Assembly: GCF_963360655.1 (NCBI RefSeq)
Contig: NZ_OY725712.1
Coordinates: 806,001-870,000, forward strand
Length of the DNA stretch: 64,000 bases
From: Collinsella aerofaciens
Lineage (GTDB): Bacteria; Actinomycetota; Coriobacteriia; Coriobacteriales; Coriobacteriaceae
Direction: 5' to 3'
The translations under genes and the position numbers were made by a program. Below the pieces are notes generated by a model. That model saw nothing but the letters and a program-made list of their open reading frames with translations, did no database searches and was not told where the DNA came from. Shown here one piece after another: positions 1 to 7,805 of the stretch (position 1 is its first letter; each line of letters starts with the position of its first letter).

Positions 1-162
1 ACCTTCATCACCCACGAGATATGGGGCACGAGCTGGGACAGCGATCTGGCGAGCCTGCGCGTGTTCATGCGCACCCTGCGCAAGAAGATCGAGGCAGACC
101 CCTCTCACCCCAAGATGATTCAGACGCACATGGGTGTCGGGTACCGCATGCAGCGTCTCTAG
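1..162 (+). CDS. OmpR/PhoB-family response regulator, C-terminal fragment (KdpE-like)
   Basis: Only the last 53 codons are inside the window and the frame is open to the left edge. They encode the end of a winged-helix DNA-binding domain: the recognition-helix region (SLRVFMRTLRKKIE) followed by the C-terminal beta hairpin (THMGVGYRM), then a TAG stop at 160-162. This arrangement is typical of OmpR/PhoB transcription factors. The IWGTSWDSDLASLRVFM stretch most resembles potassium-responsive KdpE, but the receiver domain is missing from view, so the paralogue is not certain. An inverted repeat follows 14 bases after the stop. Confidence 0.75.
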   Translation, partial: TFITHEIWGTSWDSDLASLRVFMRTLRKKIEADPSHPKMIQTHMGVGYRMQRL

Positions 163-176
163 CCCACTCCACAAAA

Positions 177-243
177 AGTTGCGGTGGAATACGGAGTAGA
201 TAAGGCCTTTGACAGCCAAAACAGTCCGTATTTCACCGCAACT
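177..243. repeat. 19-bp intergenic inverted repeat
   Basis: Arms at 177-195 and 225-243 are complementary except for one position (AGTTGCGGTGGAATACGGA against TCCGTATTTCACCGCAACT) and enclose a 29-base loop. No run of T follows on either strand, so a simple intrinsic terminator is not obvious. It sits between convergent genes and resembles the other long palindromes in this window. Confidence 0.7.
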
Positions 244-299
244 GATTTAACGAGACCCCAAAATACTCTTCGACTCGCCGCGCTCTCCCTCAAATGCGC

Positions 300-334
300 A
301 AAGCGCCCCGCGAACGGATGCTCGCGAGGCGCTT
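300..334 (-). terminator. Probable terminator of the Cys-rich peptide gene
   Basis: AAGCGCC at 301-307 pairs with GGCGCTT at 328-334 and the stem continues with CGCGA/TCGCG after one mismatch. It lies 13 bases beyond the stop of the minus-strand gene at 348-548. The T-tract on the minus strand is weak, so efficiency is uncertain. Confidence 0.5.
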
Positions 335-347
335 AGATGTCTGGGCC

Positions 348-548
348 TTACTTGATTCCGCGGCCCAAGTCTTCGGCGATTTTGTCTACGCCCTTAAGTG
401 CGGCGCACGTCTTTTTGTTGGAGCAATGCCCCGTGCAAACGCCACCCTGAGCGCAGTCGGCGCAGGTGCCCTTGCGGTAGACGCGCACGCATACCGCGAC
501 AAACGCAACGCCGATAACAGCCAGTACAACAATATCGATAGGTGCCAT
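348..548 (-). CDS. FeoB-associated Cys-rich membrane peptide
   Basis: This 66-residue peptide has one N-terminal membrane helix (residues about 5-22, IVVLAVIGVAFVAVCV) followed by a short cytoplasmic tail rich in cysteine: CADCAQGGVCTGHC and a further Cys near residue 48. That layout matches the FeoB-associated Cys-rich membrane protein family, small partners found downstream of feoB that are thought to help in iron(II) transport. It follows feoB by about 200 bases on the same strand, with a strong terminator between them, so it probably has its own promoter. The role of the cysteines (metal binding or redox) is an inference from the family. Confidence 0.8.
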   Translation of the reverse strand: MAPIDIVVLAVIGVAFVAVCVRVYRKGTCADCAQGGVCTGHCSNKKTCAALKGVDKIAEDLGRGIK

Positions 549-597
549 AGCAAGCCTCCTCTAGTTAACCATCACTTACTTTACCCCATTCTCCACC

Positions 598-645
598 TAC
601 CAAAAAGGGACAGGTTTATTTTGGTCGGTTTTATCTGCGGAAACG
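598..645. repeat. Dispersed repeat, GGGACAGGTTTATTTTGG type, copy 1
   Basis: The stretch containing AAAAAGGGACAGGTTTATTT followed by TTGGTCGGTTTTATCTG recurs almost unchanged at 45408-45450, and its complement occurs at 45519-45550. The copy here has no evident inverted partner and lies upstream of the Cys-rich peptide gene. It is one of several intergenic repeat families in the window. Confidence 0.65.
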
Positions 646-687
646 CCACATCTTAACTTCTGGGGCAAAGTAATCTGTCTCCCATGC

Positions 688-721
688 ACAAAAAGCCCGG
701 GGTCGCTGGGACACCCGGGCT
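688..721 (-). terminator. feoB: Terminator of the feo operon
   Basis: AGCCCGGG at 694-701 pairs with CCCGGGCT at 714-721. Read on the minus strand the hairpin is followed by TTTTTG. It lies 29 bases after the feoB stop and separates feoB from the Cys-rich peptide gene. Confidence 0.85.
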
Positions 722-750
722 CGTGAAAAGGGGTTAATCCTTATTCGGAC

Positions 751-3078
751 TTAAGCGGAAACTGCGGCGGAAGCAGTGTTGGTCTCGTCCTCGTCGGTCC
801 ATGCATGCTTGGGCATGGGACGGAAGATCTGGAAGAGCATCGCAACCAGCAGCACGATGGCCACAATCGTCCAGATACCAAACTGTCCAAGAACAAGCAA
901 GTTGTAGAACTGGTTGATGAACAGGCCGATCACCCAAGCAAAGGCGCACTCGTAACCGATGGCGATCGCAGTCCACTTGCCGGAATCCATCTGGTTGCGG
1001 ATGGTGCCAATGGCGGCAAAGCACGGAGCGCACAGTAGGTTGAAGGCGCCGAAGGCAACGCAAGCGCCCATGGTGGGGAACATGCCGGCAAACGCGGTCC
1101 ACAGGCTCGGGTCGGTCTCGCCCGCGTCGGCGACGGACAGCAGCGAGCCGGCGGTGGCGACGACGTTCTCCTTGGCGACGAGGCCAGAGACAGTCAGCGC
1201 GGTGGCCTGCCAGGTGCTAAAGCCGAGCGGGGCGAAGATCCAAGCGACCAGGTTGCCCAGCATGGCAAGCACGGAGTAGTCCATAAACTCCTCGGGGATG
1301 CCGTCCATCGCAGGCAGGAAGCCAAAGGAACCGTTATAGCTACCAAAGTTGGACAGGAACCAAACCACGACAGTGGACGCAAAGATGACCGTGCCGGCCT
1401 TCTTGATAAAGGCCCAGCAGCGCTCCCACACGTGCAGCGCCCAAGAGCGGATCGCCGGGAAGTGGTAGGCAGGAAGCTCCATAACAAACGGCGTCGGGCG
1501 GCCGGCGAAGAGCTTGGTCTTCTTGAGCATGAGGCCCGAGGCGATGACGGCAAAGACGCCCAGGAAGTAGAAAAGCGGGCTGATCCACGCGGCGGTGGTA
1601 GAAGAATCGCCGATGATGGAACCCATGAGCAGGGCGATGATCGGCAGCTTGGCGCCACAGGGAATAAACGTGGTGGTCATGACCGTCATGCGGCGGTCCT
1701 TCTCGTTCTCGATGGTCTTGGTGGCCATGACGCCGGGGACGCCGCAGCCCGAGGACACGAGCATGGGGATAAAGGACTTACCGGACAGGCCAAAGCGGCG
1801 GAACACGCGGTCCATGATGAAGGCAACGCGGGCCATGTAGCCGCAGTCCTCCAGGAAAGACAGCATCACGAACAGCAGGAACATCTGCGGGACGAAGCCG
1901 AAGATGGCGCCCAGGCCGCCGACGATACCGTCGCAGACCAGCGAATCGACCAGGCCACCGTCCTCGGTGCCGCCCGCCACAAGGGCGTCGTGCACCACGG
2001 TGGTGATACCCGGGACATAGGGGCCGTACTGCGCCGGGTCGACCGAATCGGCAGCATCGCCCGCTGCCTCGACGGCCGCATCGTAGGCGTCGCGGCCCTG
2101 ACCGAGCACATACCAACCGTCGGTGCCAAAGAGCTGGTCGTTGGTGAAGTCGGTCACCGTGCCACCCAAGGTGGAAACGGCGATGTAGTACACGCAGAAC
2201 ATGATGACCACAAAGATCGGCAGGCCCAGGATACGGTTGGTAACCACGCGGTCGATCTTCTCGGAGGTGCTCATCTTTGCCGGAGCCTTGGTGAGGCACT
2301 CGTCAATGATGTGGGCAATCACGCCGTAGCGCTCGCCGGTGATGATGGACTCGGCATCGTCGTCGCAGTCCTGCTCGCACTGGGCGACCAGCTCCTCCAC
2401 GCGAGCGGCCTTCTCCTTGGTGAGGTTGATGAGCTTGCAGGCGTCCGCATCGCGCTCGAACAGCTTGACGGCGTAATAGCGGCGCTTGTTGGCGGGAACG
2501 CTCGCCGGCAGGTTGTTCTCGATGTGCGTCAGGACATCCTCGATGGAGGAGTCGAACTTGTGCTCCGGCACCTGGCCCTTGGAGGCAGCGGACTTCTTAA
2601 CCTGCTCGAACAGCTCCGTGATGCCCTTGTTCTTAAGAGCGGAGATCATCATGACCGGGCAGCCGAGCTTCTTGGAGAGCTTGTCCGTGTCGATCTTGTC
2701 GCCGTTCTTCTCGACCAAGTCGGCCATGTTGAGGGCGACGACCACGGGCAGGCCGGTCTCGATAACCTGAAGCGCCAGGTACAGGTTGCGCTCGAGGTTG
2801 GTGGCGTCGACAACCTGGACGACAACATCGGGCTCGCCGCTCATGAGGTAATCGCGCGAGCACTGCTCCTCGGGGCTGTAGGGGGAAAGCGAGTAGATGC
2901 CGGGGAGGTCCGTGATGGTAACGTTCTTGTCGCTTAGGAGCTTGGCCTCCTTTTTCTCAACCGTGACGCCGGGCCAGTTGCCAACGTAGCCGTTGGCGCC
3001 GGTGATCAGGTTGAAAAGCGTGGTCTTGCCGCAGTTGGGGTTACCCGCCAGCGCGACATGGATCTGAGAATCCGCCAT
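751..3078 (-). CDS. feoB: Ferrous iron transport protein B
   Basis: A 775-residue inner-membrane iron(II) transporter. The N-terminal G domain carries G1 (GNPNCGKTT, residues about 12-20), G3 (DLPG) and the NMAD specificity motif. The rest holds the Gate-type membrane segments, including the CGVPGVMATKTIENEKDRR region and the ALTVSGLVAKENVVAT stretch typical of the second Gate repeat. The length is normal for the family. The ATG start at 3078 follows a good Shine-Dalgarno region. It is the last gene of feoA-feoA-feoB; an inverted repeat at 3154-3173 lies just upstream and could be a metal-regulator site. No feoC is seen. The assignment is secure. Confidence 0.97.
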   Translation of the reverse strand: MADSQIHVALAGNPNCGKTTLFNLITGANGYVGNWPGVTVEKKEAKLLSDKNVTITDLPGIYSLSPYSPEEQCSRDYLMSGEPDVVVQVVDATNLERNLYLALQVIETGLPVVVALNMADLVEKNGDKIDTDKLSKKLGCPVMMISALKNKGITELFEQVKKSAASKGQVPEHKFDSSIEDVLTHIENNLPASVPANKRRYYAVKLFERDADACKLINLTKEKAARVEELVAQCEQDCDDDAESIITGERYGVIAHIIDECLTKAPAKMSTSEKIDRVVTNRILGLPIFVVIMFCVYYIAVSTLGGTVTDFTNDQLFGTDGWYVLGQGRDAYDAAVEAAGDAADSVDPAQYGPYVPGITTVVHDALVAGGTEDGGLVDSLVCDGIVGGLGAIFGFVPQMFLLFVMLSFLEDCGYMARVAFIMDRVFRRFGLSGKSFIPMLVSSGCGVPGVMATKTIENEKDRRMTVMTTTFIPCGAKLPIIALLMGSIIGDSSTTAAWISPLFYFLGVFAVIASGLMLKKTKLFAGRPTPFVMELPAYHFPAIRSWALHVWERCWAFIKKAGTVIFASTVVVWFLSNFGSYNGSFGFLPAMDGIPEEFMDYSVLAMLGNLVAWIFAPLGFSTWQATALTVSGLVAKENVVATAGSLLSVADAGETDPSLWTAFAGMFPTMGACVAFGAFNLLCAPCFAAIGTIRNQMDSGKWTAIAIGYECAFAWVIGLFINQFYNLLVLGQFGIWTIVAIVLLVAMLFQIFRPMPKHAWTDEDETNTASAAVSA

Positions 3079-3153
3079 TCAATCCTTCTTCCTTGTGTGC
3101 CTGCGCTGCTTTCTCCGCGCAGGCTGGATAATGTGCTTCAAAGATGCTGCATT

Positions 3154-3173
3154 AAGTTAGAAAAACCTAACTT
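3154..3173. promoter_or_regulatory. Inverted repeat upstream of feoB, possible DtxR/IdeR-type operator
   Basis: AAGTTAG (3154-3160) and CTAACTT (3167-3173) are perfectly complementary with a 6-base spacer. The half-site resembles the TTAGGTTAG-type boxes bound by DtxR/IdeR iron regulators. It lies in the 123-base gap between feoA and feoB. Binding is an inference. Confidence 0.45.
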
Positions 3174-3201
3174 TATCTGCAGAAATATACGCCGCGAGCC
3201 C

Positions 3202-3423
3202 TTACTGGACCTCGACGACAGCCGCCTCCTCCTTGCGGATGGAAAGCTCGTAGCCGCGCACGTTGATCTCGACCGGATCACCGAGCGGTGCAACCTTCAC
3301 GACCTTGAACGAAGTGCCCTTGATGAGCCCCAGGTCCATAAGGTGGCGGCGAAGCGCACCCTCACCGTGAAGCTTGACGATGGTGGAACTCTCGCCCACC
3401 TTAACGTCACCCAACGTCTTCAT
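3202..3423 (-). CDS. feoA: FeoA-domain protein (second copy, next to feoB)
   Basis: A 73-residue cytoplasmic SH3-like protein of the FeoA family. It has the usual hydrophobic core and the MDLGLIKGTSFKVVKVAPLGDP stretch followed by INVRGYELSIRKEEA, the expected FeoA pattern. FeoA is believed to contact the FeoB G domain and stimulate transport. It lies between a second feoA-like gene and feoB on one strand, with the start at 3423 preceded by an AAAGGGGGAC Shine-Dalgarno region. Confidence 0.92.
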   Translation of the reverse strand: MKTLGDVKVGESSTIVKLHGEGALRRHLMDLGLIKGTSFKVVKVAPLGDPVEINVRGYELSIRKEEAAVVEVQ

Positions 3424-3462
3424 CCTCTTGTCCCCCTTTCGGTTTTTATGAAATGCTGCAGA

Positions 3463-3705
3463 CTAACCGACGGTCATGATGTGCATGGCCACCTTGGAAT
3501 CGATGCCAAAGCGCGCGCCCAGCACCGTGACGATGATATTGGCGCCACTCGAGCTCACCACGTGGATTTCGTTGCCCTCGACAAAGCCGAGGTCCTTGAG
3601 GTGGTGTTTCATGTCCTCATTGCCCTTTACACGAGACACGCGCACGGTTTCGCCCGCTTTTACCATCGAAAGCGGCATGGCCGGCATCTGCGGTCCGCAA
3701 GACAT
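3463..3705 (-). CDS. feoA: FeoA-domain protein (first copy)
   Basis: An 80-residue FeoA-family protein, the first gene of the feo operon. It contains the family pattern LKDLGFVEGNEIHVVSSSG followed by a GARFGIDSKVAMHI end. It differs strongly in sequence from the neighbouring FeoA, so the pair is an old duplication or a two-component FeoA arrangement, not a recent copy. The N-terminus MSCGPQMPAMPLSMV has a Cys and extra methionines; an internal start at residue 14 is possible. A perfect 15-bp inverted repeat begins 43 bases upstream. Confidence 0.88.
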   Translation of the reverse strand: MSCGPQMPAMPLSMVKAGETVRVSRVKGNEDMKHHLKDLGFVEGNEIHVVSSSGANIIVTVLGARFGIDSKVAMHIMTVG

Positions 3706-3747
3706 GAGTGGCTCCTAACGTCAGTTCGTCCTCAACATCGACGCGAT

Positions 3748-3801
3748 AAAAGTTAACCACGTCTATGTTCGCTTTAGTAAACTAGCACGTGGTTAACTTT
3801 T
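3748..3801. promoter_or_regulatory. Perfect 15-bp inverted repeat upstream of the feo operon
   Basis: AAAAGTTAACCACGT at 3748-3762 is repeated exactly in inverted form at 3787-3801, with a 24-base spacer. It lies just upstream of the first feoA. Each arm contains AAGTTAA, related to the AAGTTAG half-site before feoB, so both may be bound by the same regulator. A cruciform or RNA hairpin role cannot be excluded. Confidence 0.55.
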
Positions 3802-3845
3802 TGGAAAGGGTCCCCATTCAGATTTCGAAAAAGTTTCCTATACGA

Positions 3846-3889
3846 AACAAAACAAAAAGGCGCGGCAAAGGACCATCCTTTACCGCGCC
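3846..3889 (-). terminator. Terminator of the HPr gene
   Basis: GGCGCGG-C-AAAGG at 3859-3871 pairs with CCTTT-A-CCGCGCC ending at 3889. On the minus strand it is followed by TTTTTGTTTTGTTTC. It lies immediately beyond the HPr stop codon. Confidence 0.9.
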
Positions 3890-3898
3890 CTATCATGC

Positions 3899-4147
3899 CT
3901 AGAGCGAGAGATTTCTGATCGATGTGACGCAAGAGGCCTCATCCACGCCCGAAACACGAAAGACGACGTTCTCTCCGCACTCACCATAGAGGGCCATGAG
4001 CCCCATGACATCGCGGCCATCCGTGTGGCGGTCGCCGATACTGACTGACACGTCGCTACGATGCTTGGCAATGATGTCATAGAGCAGCGCAACCGGGCGG
4101 GCATGTAGTCCCAACGGATCTTTAATCGTCTTTGTAAACTCGACCAT
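3899..4147 (-). CDS. HPr-family phosphocarrier protein with Asp at position 46
   Basis: An 82-residue HPr protein of the sugar phosphotransferase system. The catalytic motif GLHARPVALL places His at residue 15 and Arg at 17, as in true HPr. The regulatory helix reads GRDVMGLMAL where HPr of Firmicutes has KSIMGVMSL, so the kinase target Ser46 is Asp46. The start at 4147 (MVEFTK) is chosen because GGAGGGGAC precedes it; a longer open frame to 4192 adds residues not seen in the family. It is a single-gene unit with its own terminator; no enzyme I gene is nearby. Phosphocarrier function is well supported, while control by an HPr kinase at residue 46 is not possible as written. Confidence 0.9.
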   Translation of the reverse strand: MVEFTKTIKDPLGLHARPVALLYDIIAKHRSDVSVSIGDRHTDGRDVMGLMALYGECGENVVFRVSGVDEASCVTSIRNLSL

Positions 4148-4224
4148 GTCCCCTCCCGCGGCATCGCACATTCGGCCGGCAAACCCAGCCACGTGGTAGT
4201 TATTGTAGCGTTAGATGCTTGTTG

Positions 4225-4371
4225 AGGGTGGGACGGAAACCGCATCCCACTTCGAGCGTCAATGATGGGACACAGTTTCCGCCAGAAGGCTCAATCGGAA
4301 AGCGCGTCCCGTTATTTGGCTGGATTCTGGGTCGCAGTTTCCAAAGGGACTCTGTTTGGGAAACTGCGACC
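4225..4371. repeat. Intergenic repeat cluster ending in a 13-bp palindrome interrupted by the IS
   Basis: This gap holds several copies of a motif of the form GGGACGGAAAC / GTTTCCGCC and CGGAAAGCGCGTCCC. It ends in a perfect hairpin, GGTCGCAGTTTCC at 4330-4342 with GGAAACTGCGACC at 4359-4371. The insertion sequence begins at the very foot of this hairpin. The same motifs resume after the IS at 5886-5925 and recur at 55705-55770. Confidence 0.7.
4364..4371. repeat. Target-site duplication of IS copy 1 (left)
   Basis: CTGCGACC directly precedes the IS left end and is repeated at 5878-5885 directly after the right end. An 8-bp duplication is usual for the IS256 family. Confidence 0.92.
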
Positions 4372-5877
4372 GGTAGCGCGCAGAGATGTGGTGTAAGAGG
4401 CGGGGCATGCCCCGCCTCTTCCCTTTCTTGAAAGGGAGGGGACACCGCCTAGAATTCGTCGTTGGAGTAATGAAGGTGACGAATGGAAGGAAAGGCGATG
4501 CCCCAAGAAGAGAGTGTACTGCGCCTCGGCCGCGACGAGGCCCTCGAGGCGGCGAGGCTTTGGCAGGAGTGCGGCGACGCGCGCGAGTTCGCGTGCAGGG
4601 TGCTGGGCGGCGTGATGAACGCGCTGATGGACTCCGAGGCCCAGCAGATGTGCGGCGCGGGCCGCAACGAGCGCAGCGACGGCAGGGAGAACAGCCGCAA
4701 CGGCTACCGCCCCAGGTCGCTCAAGACCGCCGTGGGCGACGTGGAGCTCGAGATACCCAAGCTCAGGCACGGCACCTACTACCCCGAGGGCATGCTCGCG
4801 CGATGGTCGCGCGTCGACACCTCGGTGGCCGCCATCGTGCAGGAGATGTACGTGTGCGGCGTGTCCACCCGCAAGGTCGAGCGCGTGGCGTCCAAGCTGG
4901 GCATATCCTCGCTGTCGAGCTCGGAGGTCTCGAGCCTCTGCTCCGACCTCGACGCCGAGGTGGCGGAGTTCCGCCGCCGCGACCTGTCGGGCACGCCGTG
5001 CTGCTACCTGTGGCTCGACGCCACCTACATGAGCTGCAGGGTCGGCTCGTCGGTCGTCTCGCAGGGCGTCGTGACCGCGATCGGGCTGGGCGCCGACGGG
5101 CGCAAGCACTTCCTGGGCTGCGACGTGGTCGACACCGAGAGCGAGGACTCCTGGGCGGCGTTCCTCGGCGGGCTGCGCGAGCGCGGGCTGGCCGGCGTTC
5201 GCCTCGTGGTCTCCGACAGCCACGCCGGGCTCGTGGCCGCCGTCTCGCGCCTGTTCCAGGGCTGCGCCTGGCAGCGCTGCGTGACGCACCTGCAGCGCAA
5301 CCTCCAGAGCGCCTGCTCGGGCAGGCCCGAGGACTCCAAGGCGGCCGTCAGGGACCTCGTGCACGCCGCGGTCTACCAGGACGACCCCGACCTCGCGCGC
5401 TGCGTGTGGGCCGAGGCGGCGCCCTGGGTGGCGTCGGTGTCCGCCAGGGCCGGCGAGGTCTTCGAGCAGGCCGAGGACTCCGCGCTGGCGTTCACGGCCT
5501 TCCCCAGGGCGCACTGGGCCAAGCTCCGCACCAACAACGTCCAGGAGCGCGCCAACCGCGAGATCAAGCGCCGCTACAGGGTCGTGCAGTCCTTCCCCTC
5601 GAGGGAGTCGATGCTGCGCCTGACGTGCGCGAGCCTCATGGAGACCGAGGGGCAGTGGTCCCAGCAGCGCATGTTCTCCGAGGCCTCGGCCGCCGAGGGC
5701 TTCGCCGAGCCCGCGGACAGGCCGGCCCCGACAGAGGGGAGGCGCCGCGCGCTCGGGCGGCGCGCCAGGGAGATAGTGGACGAGATAGTCGAGAAGCACG
5801 GCCTCAAGAAGGAGTAACATCGGGACTTGCAGCGACGGACCTCAGGACACTCTTACACCACGTCTGCGCGCGCGACC
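4372..5877 (+). mobile_element. IS256-family insertion sequence, copy 1 (1506 bp)
   Basis: The element boundaries come from comparing the two copies: shared sequence starts GGTAGCGCGCAGAGATGTGG and ends in the complement of GGTCGCGCGCGCAGACGTGG. The two ends form imperfect terminal inverted repeats of about 28 bp that share GTGGTGTAAGAG. It carries one transposase gene. It is flanked by the 8-bp duplication CTGCGACC. The second copy, at 47984-49489 in the opposite orientation, has exactly the same length and an identical transposase. A hairpin GAGGCGGGGCATGCCCCGCC follows the left end. Confidence 0.95.
4483..5817 (+). CDS. IS256-family (Mutator-type) transposase, copy 1
   Basis: A 444-residue DDE transposase. 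The first catalytic Asp is in CCYLWLDATYMS, the second in LVVSDSHAGLV, and the Glu in NNVQERANREIKRRYR. The insertion domain carries the W-Q-R-C-V-T-H-L-Q-R-N motif typical of the family. An N-terminal region with GRENSRNGYRPRSLKTAVG matches the usual IS256 leader before the catalytic core. Two starts are possible: ATG at 4483, or ATG at 4498, which has GGAAGGAAAGG just upstream and may be the real one. The gene is complete, without frameshift, and is identical in protein sequence to the copy at 48044-49378, so the element is probably active or only recently moved. Confidence 0.95.
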   Translation: MEGKAMPQEESVLRLGRDEALEAARLWQECGDAREFACRVLGGVMNALMDSEAQQMCGAGRNERSDGRENSRNGYRPRSLKTAVGDVELEIPKLRHGTYYPEGMLARWSRVDTSVAAIVQEMYVCGVSTRKVERVASKLGISSLSSSEVSSLCSDLDAEVAEFRRRDLSGTPCCYLWLDATYMSCRVGSSVVSQGVVTAIGLGADGRKHFLGCDVVDTESEDSWAAFLGGLRERGLAGVRLVVSDSHAGLVAAVSRLFQGCAWQRCVTHLQRNLQSACSGRPEDSKAAVRDLVHAAVYQDDPDLARCVWAEAAPWVASVSARAGEVFEQAEDSALAFTAFPRAHWAKLRTNNVQERANREIKRRYRVVQSFPSRESMLRLTCASLMETEGQWSQQRMFSEASAAEGFAEPADRPAPTEGRRRALGRRAREIVDEIVEKHGLKKE

Positions 5878-5925
5878 CTGCGACCTGTTTTGGACGCAAA
5901 TTCCGGGTCGTAGTTTCCGCGACGT
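5878..5925. repeat. Right target duplication and remainder of the interrupted repeat
   Basis: Positions 5878-5885 repeat CTGCGACC. The following GGACGCAAATTCCGGGTCG and TAGTTTCC match the motif family at 4283-4342 and 55720-55760, so the IS landed inside a pre-existing repeat array. Confidence 0.7.
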
Positions 5926-5958
5926 CCGATCGCCCCATGCCCTCACAACCTCGGCGCA

Positions 5959-5994
5959 TAAAAAACGAGGGAAGGAGCGCGTCCTTCCCTCGTT
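5959..5994 (-). terminator. aspS: Terminator of aspS
   Basis: AACGAGGGAAGGA (5964-5976) and TCCTTCCCTCGTT (5982-5994) form a perfect 13-bp stem with a 5-base loop, followed on the minus strand by a run of T. It lies 24 bases after the aspS stop. Confidence 0.93.
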
Positions 5995-6017
5995 ACGGGC
6001 ACTATGTAGCCGCTCGC

Positions 6018-7805
6018 CTACATCAGGCGCAGGCTGACGTCCTTGAGCTGGGCGCCGCTAACGGCACTCGGGGCGCCCGACATAAGGTCGGAGCCGCTGG
6101 CCGTCTTGGGGAACGCCATGACGTCGCGGATGGAGTCGGAACCGGTGAGCAGCATGCACACGCGGTCCAGGCCCAGAGCAAAACCGCCCATCGGGGGCGC
6201 ACCAAACTTGAGGGCCTCCATGAGGAAGCCGAACTGAGACTCGGCGCGCTCCTCGGTAAAGCCCAGGAGCTTGAGCATGGACATCTGCATCTCGGCGTTG
6301 TGGATACGCATACCGCCACCGCCGGCCTCAAAGCCGTCCATGACAAAGTCGTAGGTGCACGAACCGGCTGCCAGGGGATCGGCCTCGATCTTGGCGATGT
6401 CGGTCTCGGTCGGCAGGGTGAACGGCTGGTGCTCGGCTGCATAGGCCTTGCGGTCCTCGTCCCAGTGGAACAGCGGGAAGTTGACGACCCACAGGAAATC
6501 GTGACCCTCGCGCTTGATCTCGAGCGCGTTGGCCATGTGGGAGCGCATGCCGCCCAGGATCTCGTCAGAGAGCAGGCGCGGACCGGCGGCGAACATCACA
6601 AGGTCGCCGGGCTCGACGTCCATGCGCTCACGCAGAGCCGCCATCTCCTCGTCCGAGAAGAACTTGACGATGGGGCTGTTGATGGAGCCGTCCTCGCGGA
6701 AGGCGATCCAGGCCAGGCCCTTGGCGCCAAACGTGGAGGCCACGCCGGCGAGCTTATCGATCTTGGCACGTGCCCAGGCACCGGCGCCCTTGGCGTTGAT
6801 GGCCTTGACGACAGAGCCCTCCTCATTTGCGGCGGTCGCAAAGACCTTGAACTTGGAGTTGGCAAAGATGTCGGTCAGGTCGACCAGGTGCATGCCATAG
6901 CGGGTATCGGGCTTGTCGGAGCCATAGGTGTCCATGGCCTCCCAGTAGTTCATGCGACGCAGCGGCGTGGGCATCTCGACGCCCATGCGGCCGAAGGCAT
7001 CGGCCAGGACCTCTTCGAGCGCACTCATAACGTCGTTCTGGTCCACGAAGGACATCTCGATATCGACCTGGGTGAACTCGGGCTGACGGTCGGCACGCAG
7101 GTCCTCGTCGCGGAAGCACTTGGCGACCTGGTAGTAGCGCTCAACGCCACCGACCATGAGCAGCTGCTTCAGGAGCTGCGGGGACTGCGGCAGGGCGTAG
7201 AAGTTACCCGGCTGGATGCGGCTGGGGACGATGAAGTCGCGGGCGCCCTCGGGCGTGGACTTGAACAGGGAGGGCGTCTCAACCTCCATGAACTCACGGT
7301 TGTGCAGCGCCTCGCGAATGGCAAAGGTGAAGTCGGAGCGCAGCTTGAGGTTGGCCATCATCTCGGGACGGCGGAGGTCCAGATAGCGATAGCGCAGGCG
7401 GGTGTCCTCGCTGGTCTCGATGCCGTCCTCGATCTGGAACGGCGGGGTGACGGACGTATTGAGTACCTCGGCGTGGTCGGTCAGGACCTCGATCTCGCCG
7501 GTCGCGAGCTTGGTGTTGGTGGTCTCCTCGCCACGAGCGCGCACGACGCCGTGGATCTTGATGGGCCACTCGGGACGCATGGTCTCGGCGATCTTAAAGG
7601 CATCGCCGTCGGAGTGCTCGGGGTCGAAGGTGAGCTGCGTGATGCCCTCGCGGTCGCGAAGGTCACAGAAGATAAGGCCGCCGTGGTCGCGGCGACGGCT
7701 CACCCAACCGGTGAGGGTGACCTCTTCGCCCACGTTCTCGAAGCGAAGCTCGCCGCAGGTACGGGTGTGCATGGAATGCTCATCGATGGGACGGGTCTGG
7801 CTCAT
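6018..7805 (-). CDS. aspS: Aspartyl-tRNA synthetase
   Basis: A 595-residue class II synthetase that charges tRNA-Asp in the cytoplasm. The N-terminal OB-fold anticodon-binding domain is seen as LTGWVSRRRDHGGLIF, then motif 2 region FRDEDLRADRQPEFTQ, the bacterial GAD insertion in the middle, and motif 3 near the end, GGFALGLDRVCMLLTG, followed by SIRDVMAFPKT. Length and domain order are those of bacterial-type AspRS. The ATG at 7805 has AAAGGAGG upstream. It is a single transcription unit with its own terminator and diverges from serB. Whether it also charges tRNA-Asn cannot be decided from the sequence alone. Confidence 0.97.
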   Translation of the reverse strand: MSQTRPIDEHSMHTRTCGELRFENVGEEVTLTGWVSRRRDHGGLIFCDLRDREGITQLTFDPEHSDGDAFKIAETMRPEWPIKIHGVVRARGEETTNTKLATGEIEVLTDHAEVLNTSVTPPFQIEDGIETSEDTRLRYRYLDLRRPEMMANLKLRSDFTFAIREALHNREFMEVETPSLFKSTPEGARDFIVPSRIQPGNFYALPQSPQLLKQLLMVGGVERYYQVAKCFRDEDLRADRQPEFTQVDIEMSFVDQNDVMSALEEVLADAFGRMGVEMPTPLRRMNYWEAMDTYGSDKPDTRYGMHLVDLTDIFANSKFKVFATAANEEGSVVKAINAKGAGAWARAKIDKLAGVASTFGAKGLAWIAFREDGSINSPIVKFFSDEEMAALRERMDVEPGDLVMFAAGPRLLSDEILGGMRSHMANALEIKREGHDFLWVVNFPLFHWDEDRKAYAAEHQPFTLPTETDIAKIEADPLAAGSCTYDFVMDGFEAGGGGMRIHNAEMQMSMLKLLGFTEERAESQFGFLMEALKFGAPPMGGFALGLDRVCMLLTGSDSIRDVMAFPKTASGSDLMSGAPSAVSGAQLKDVSLRLM

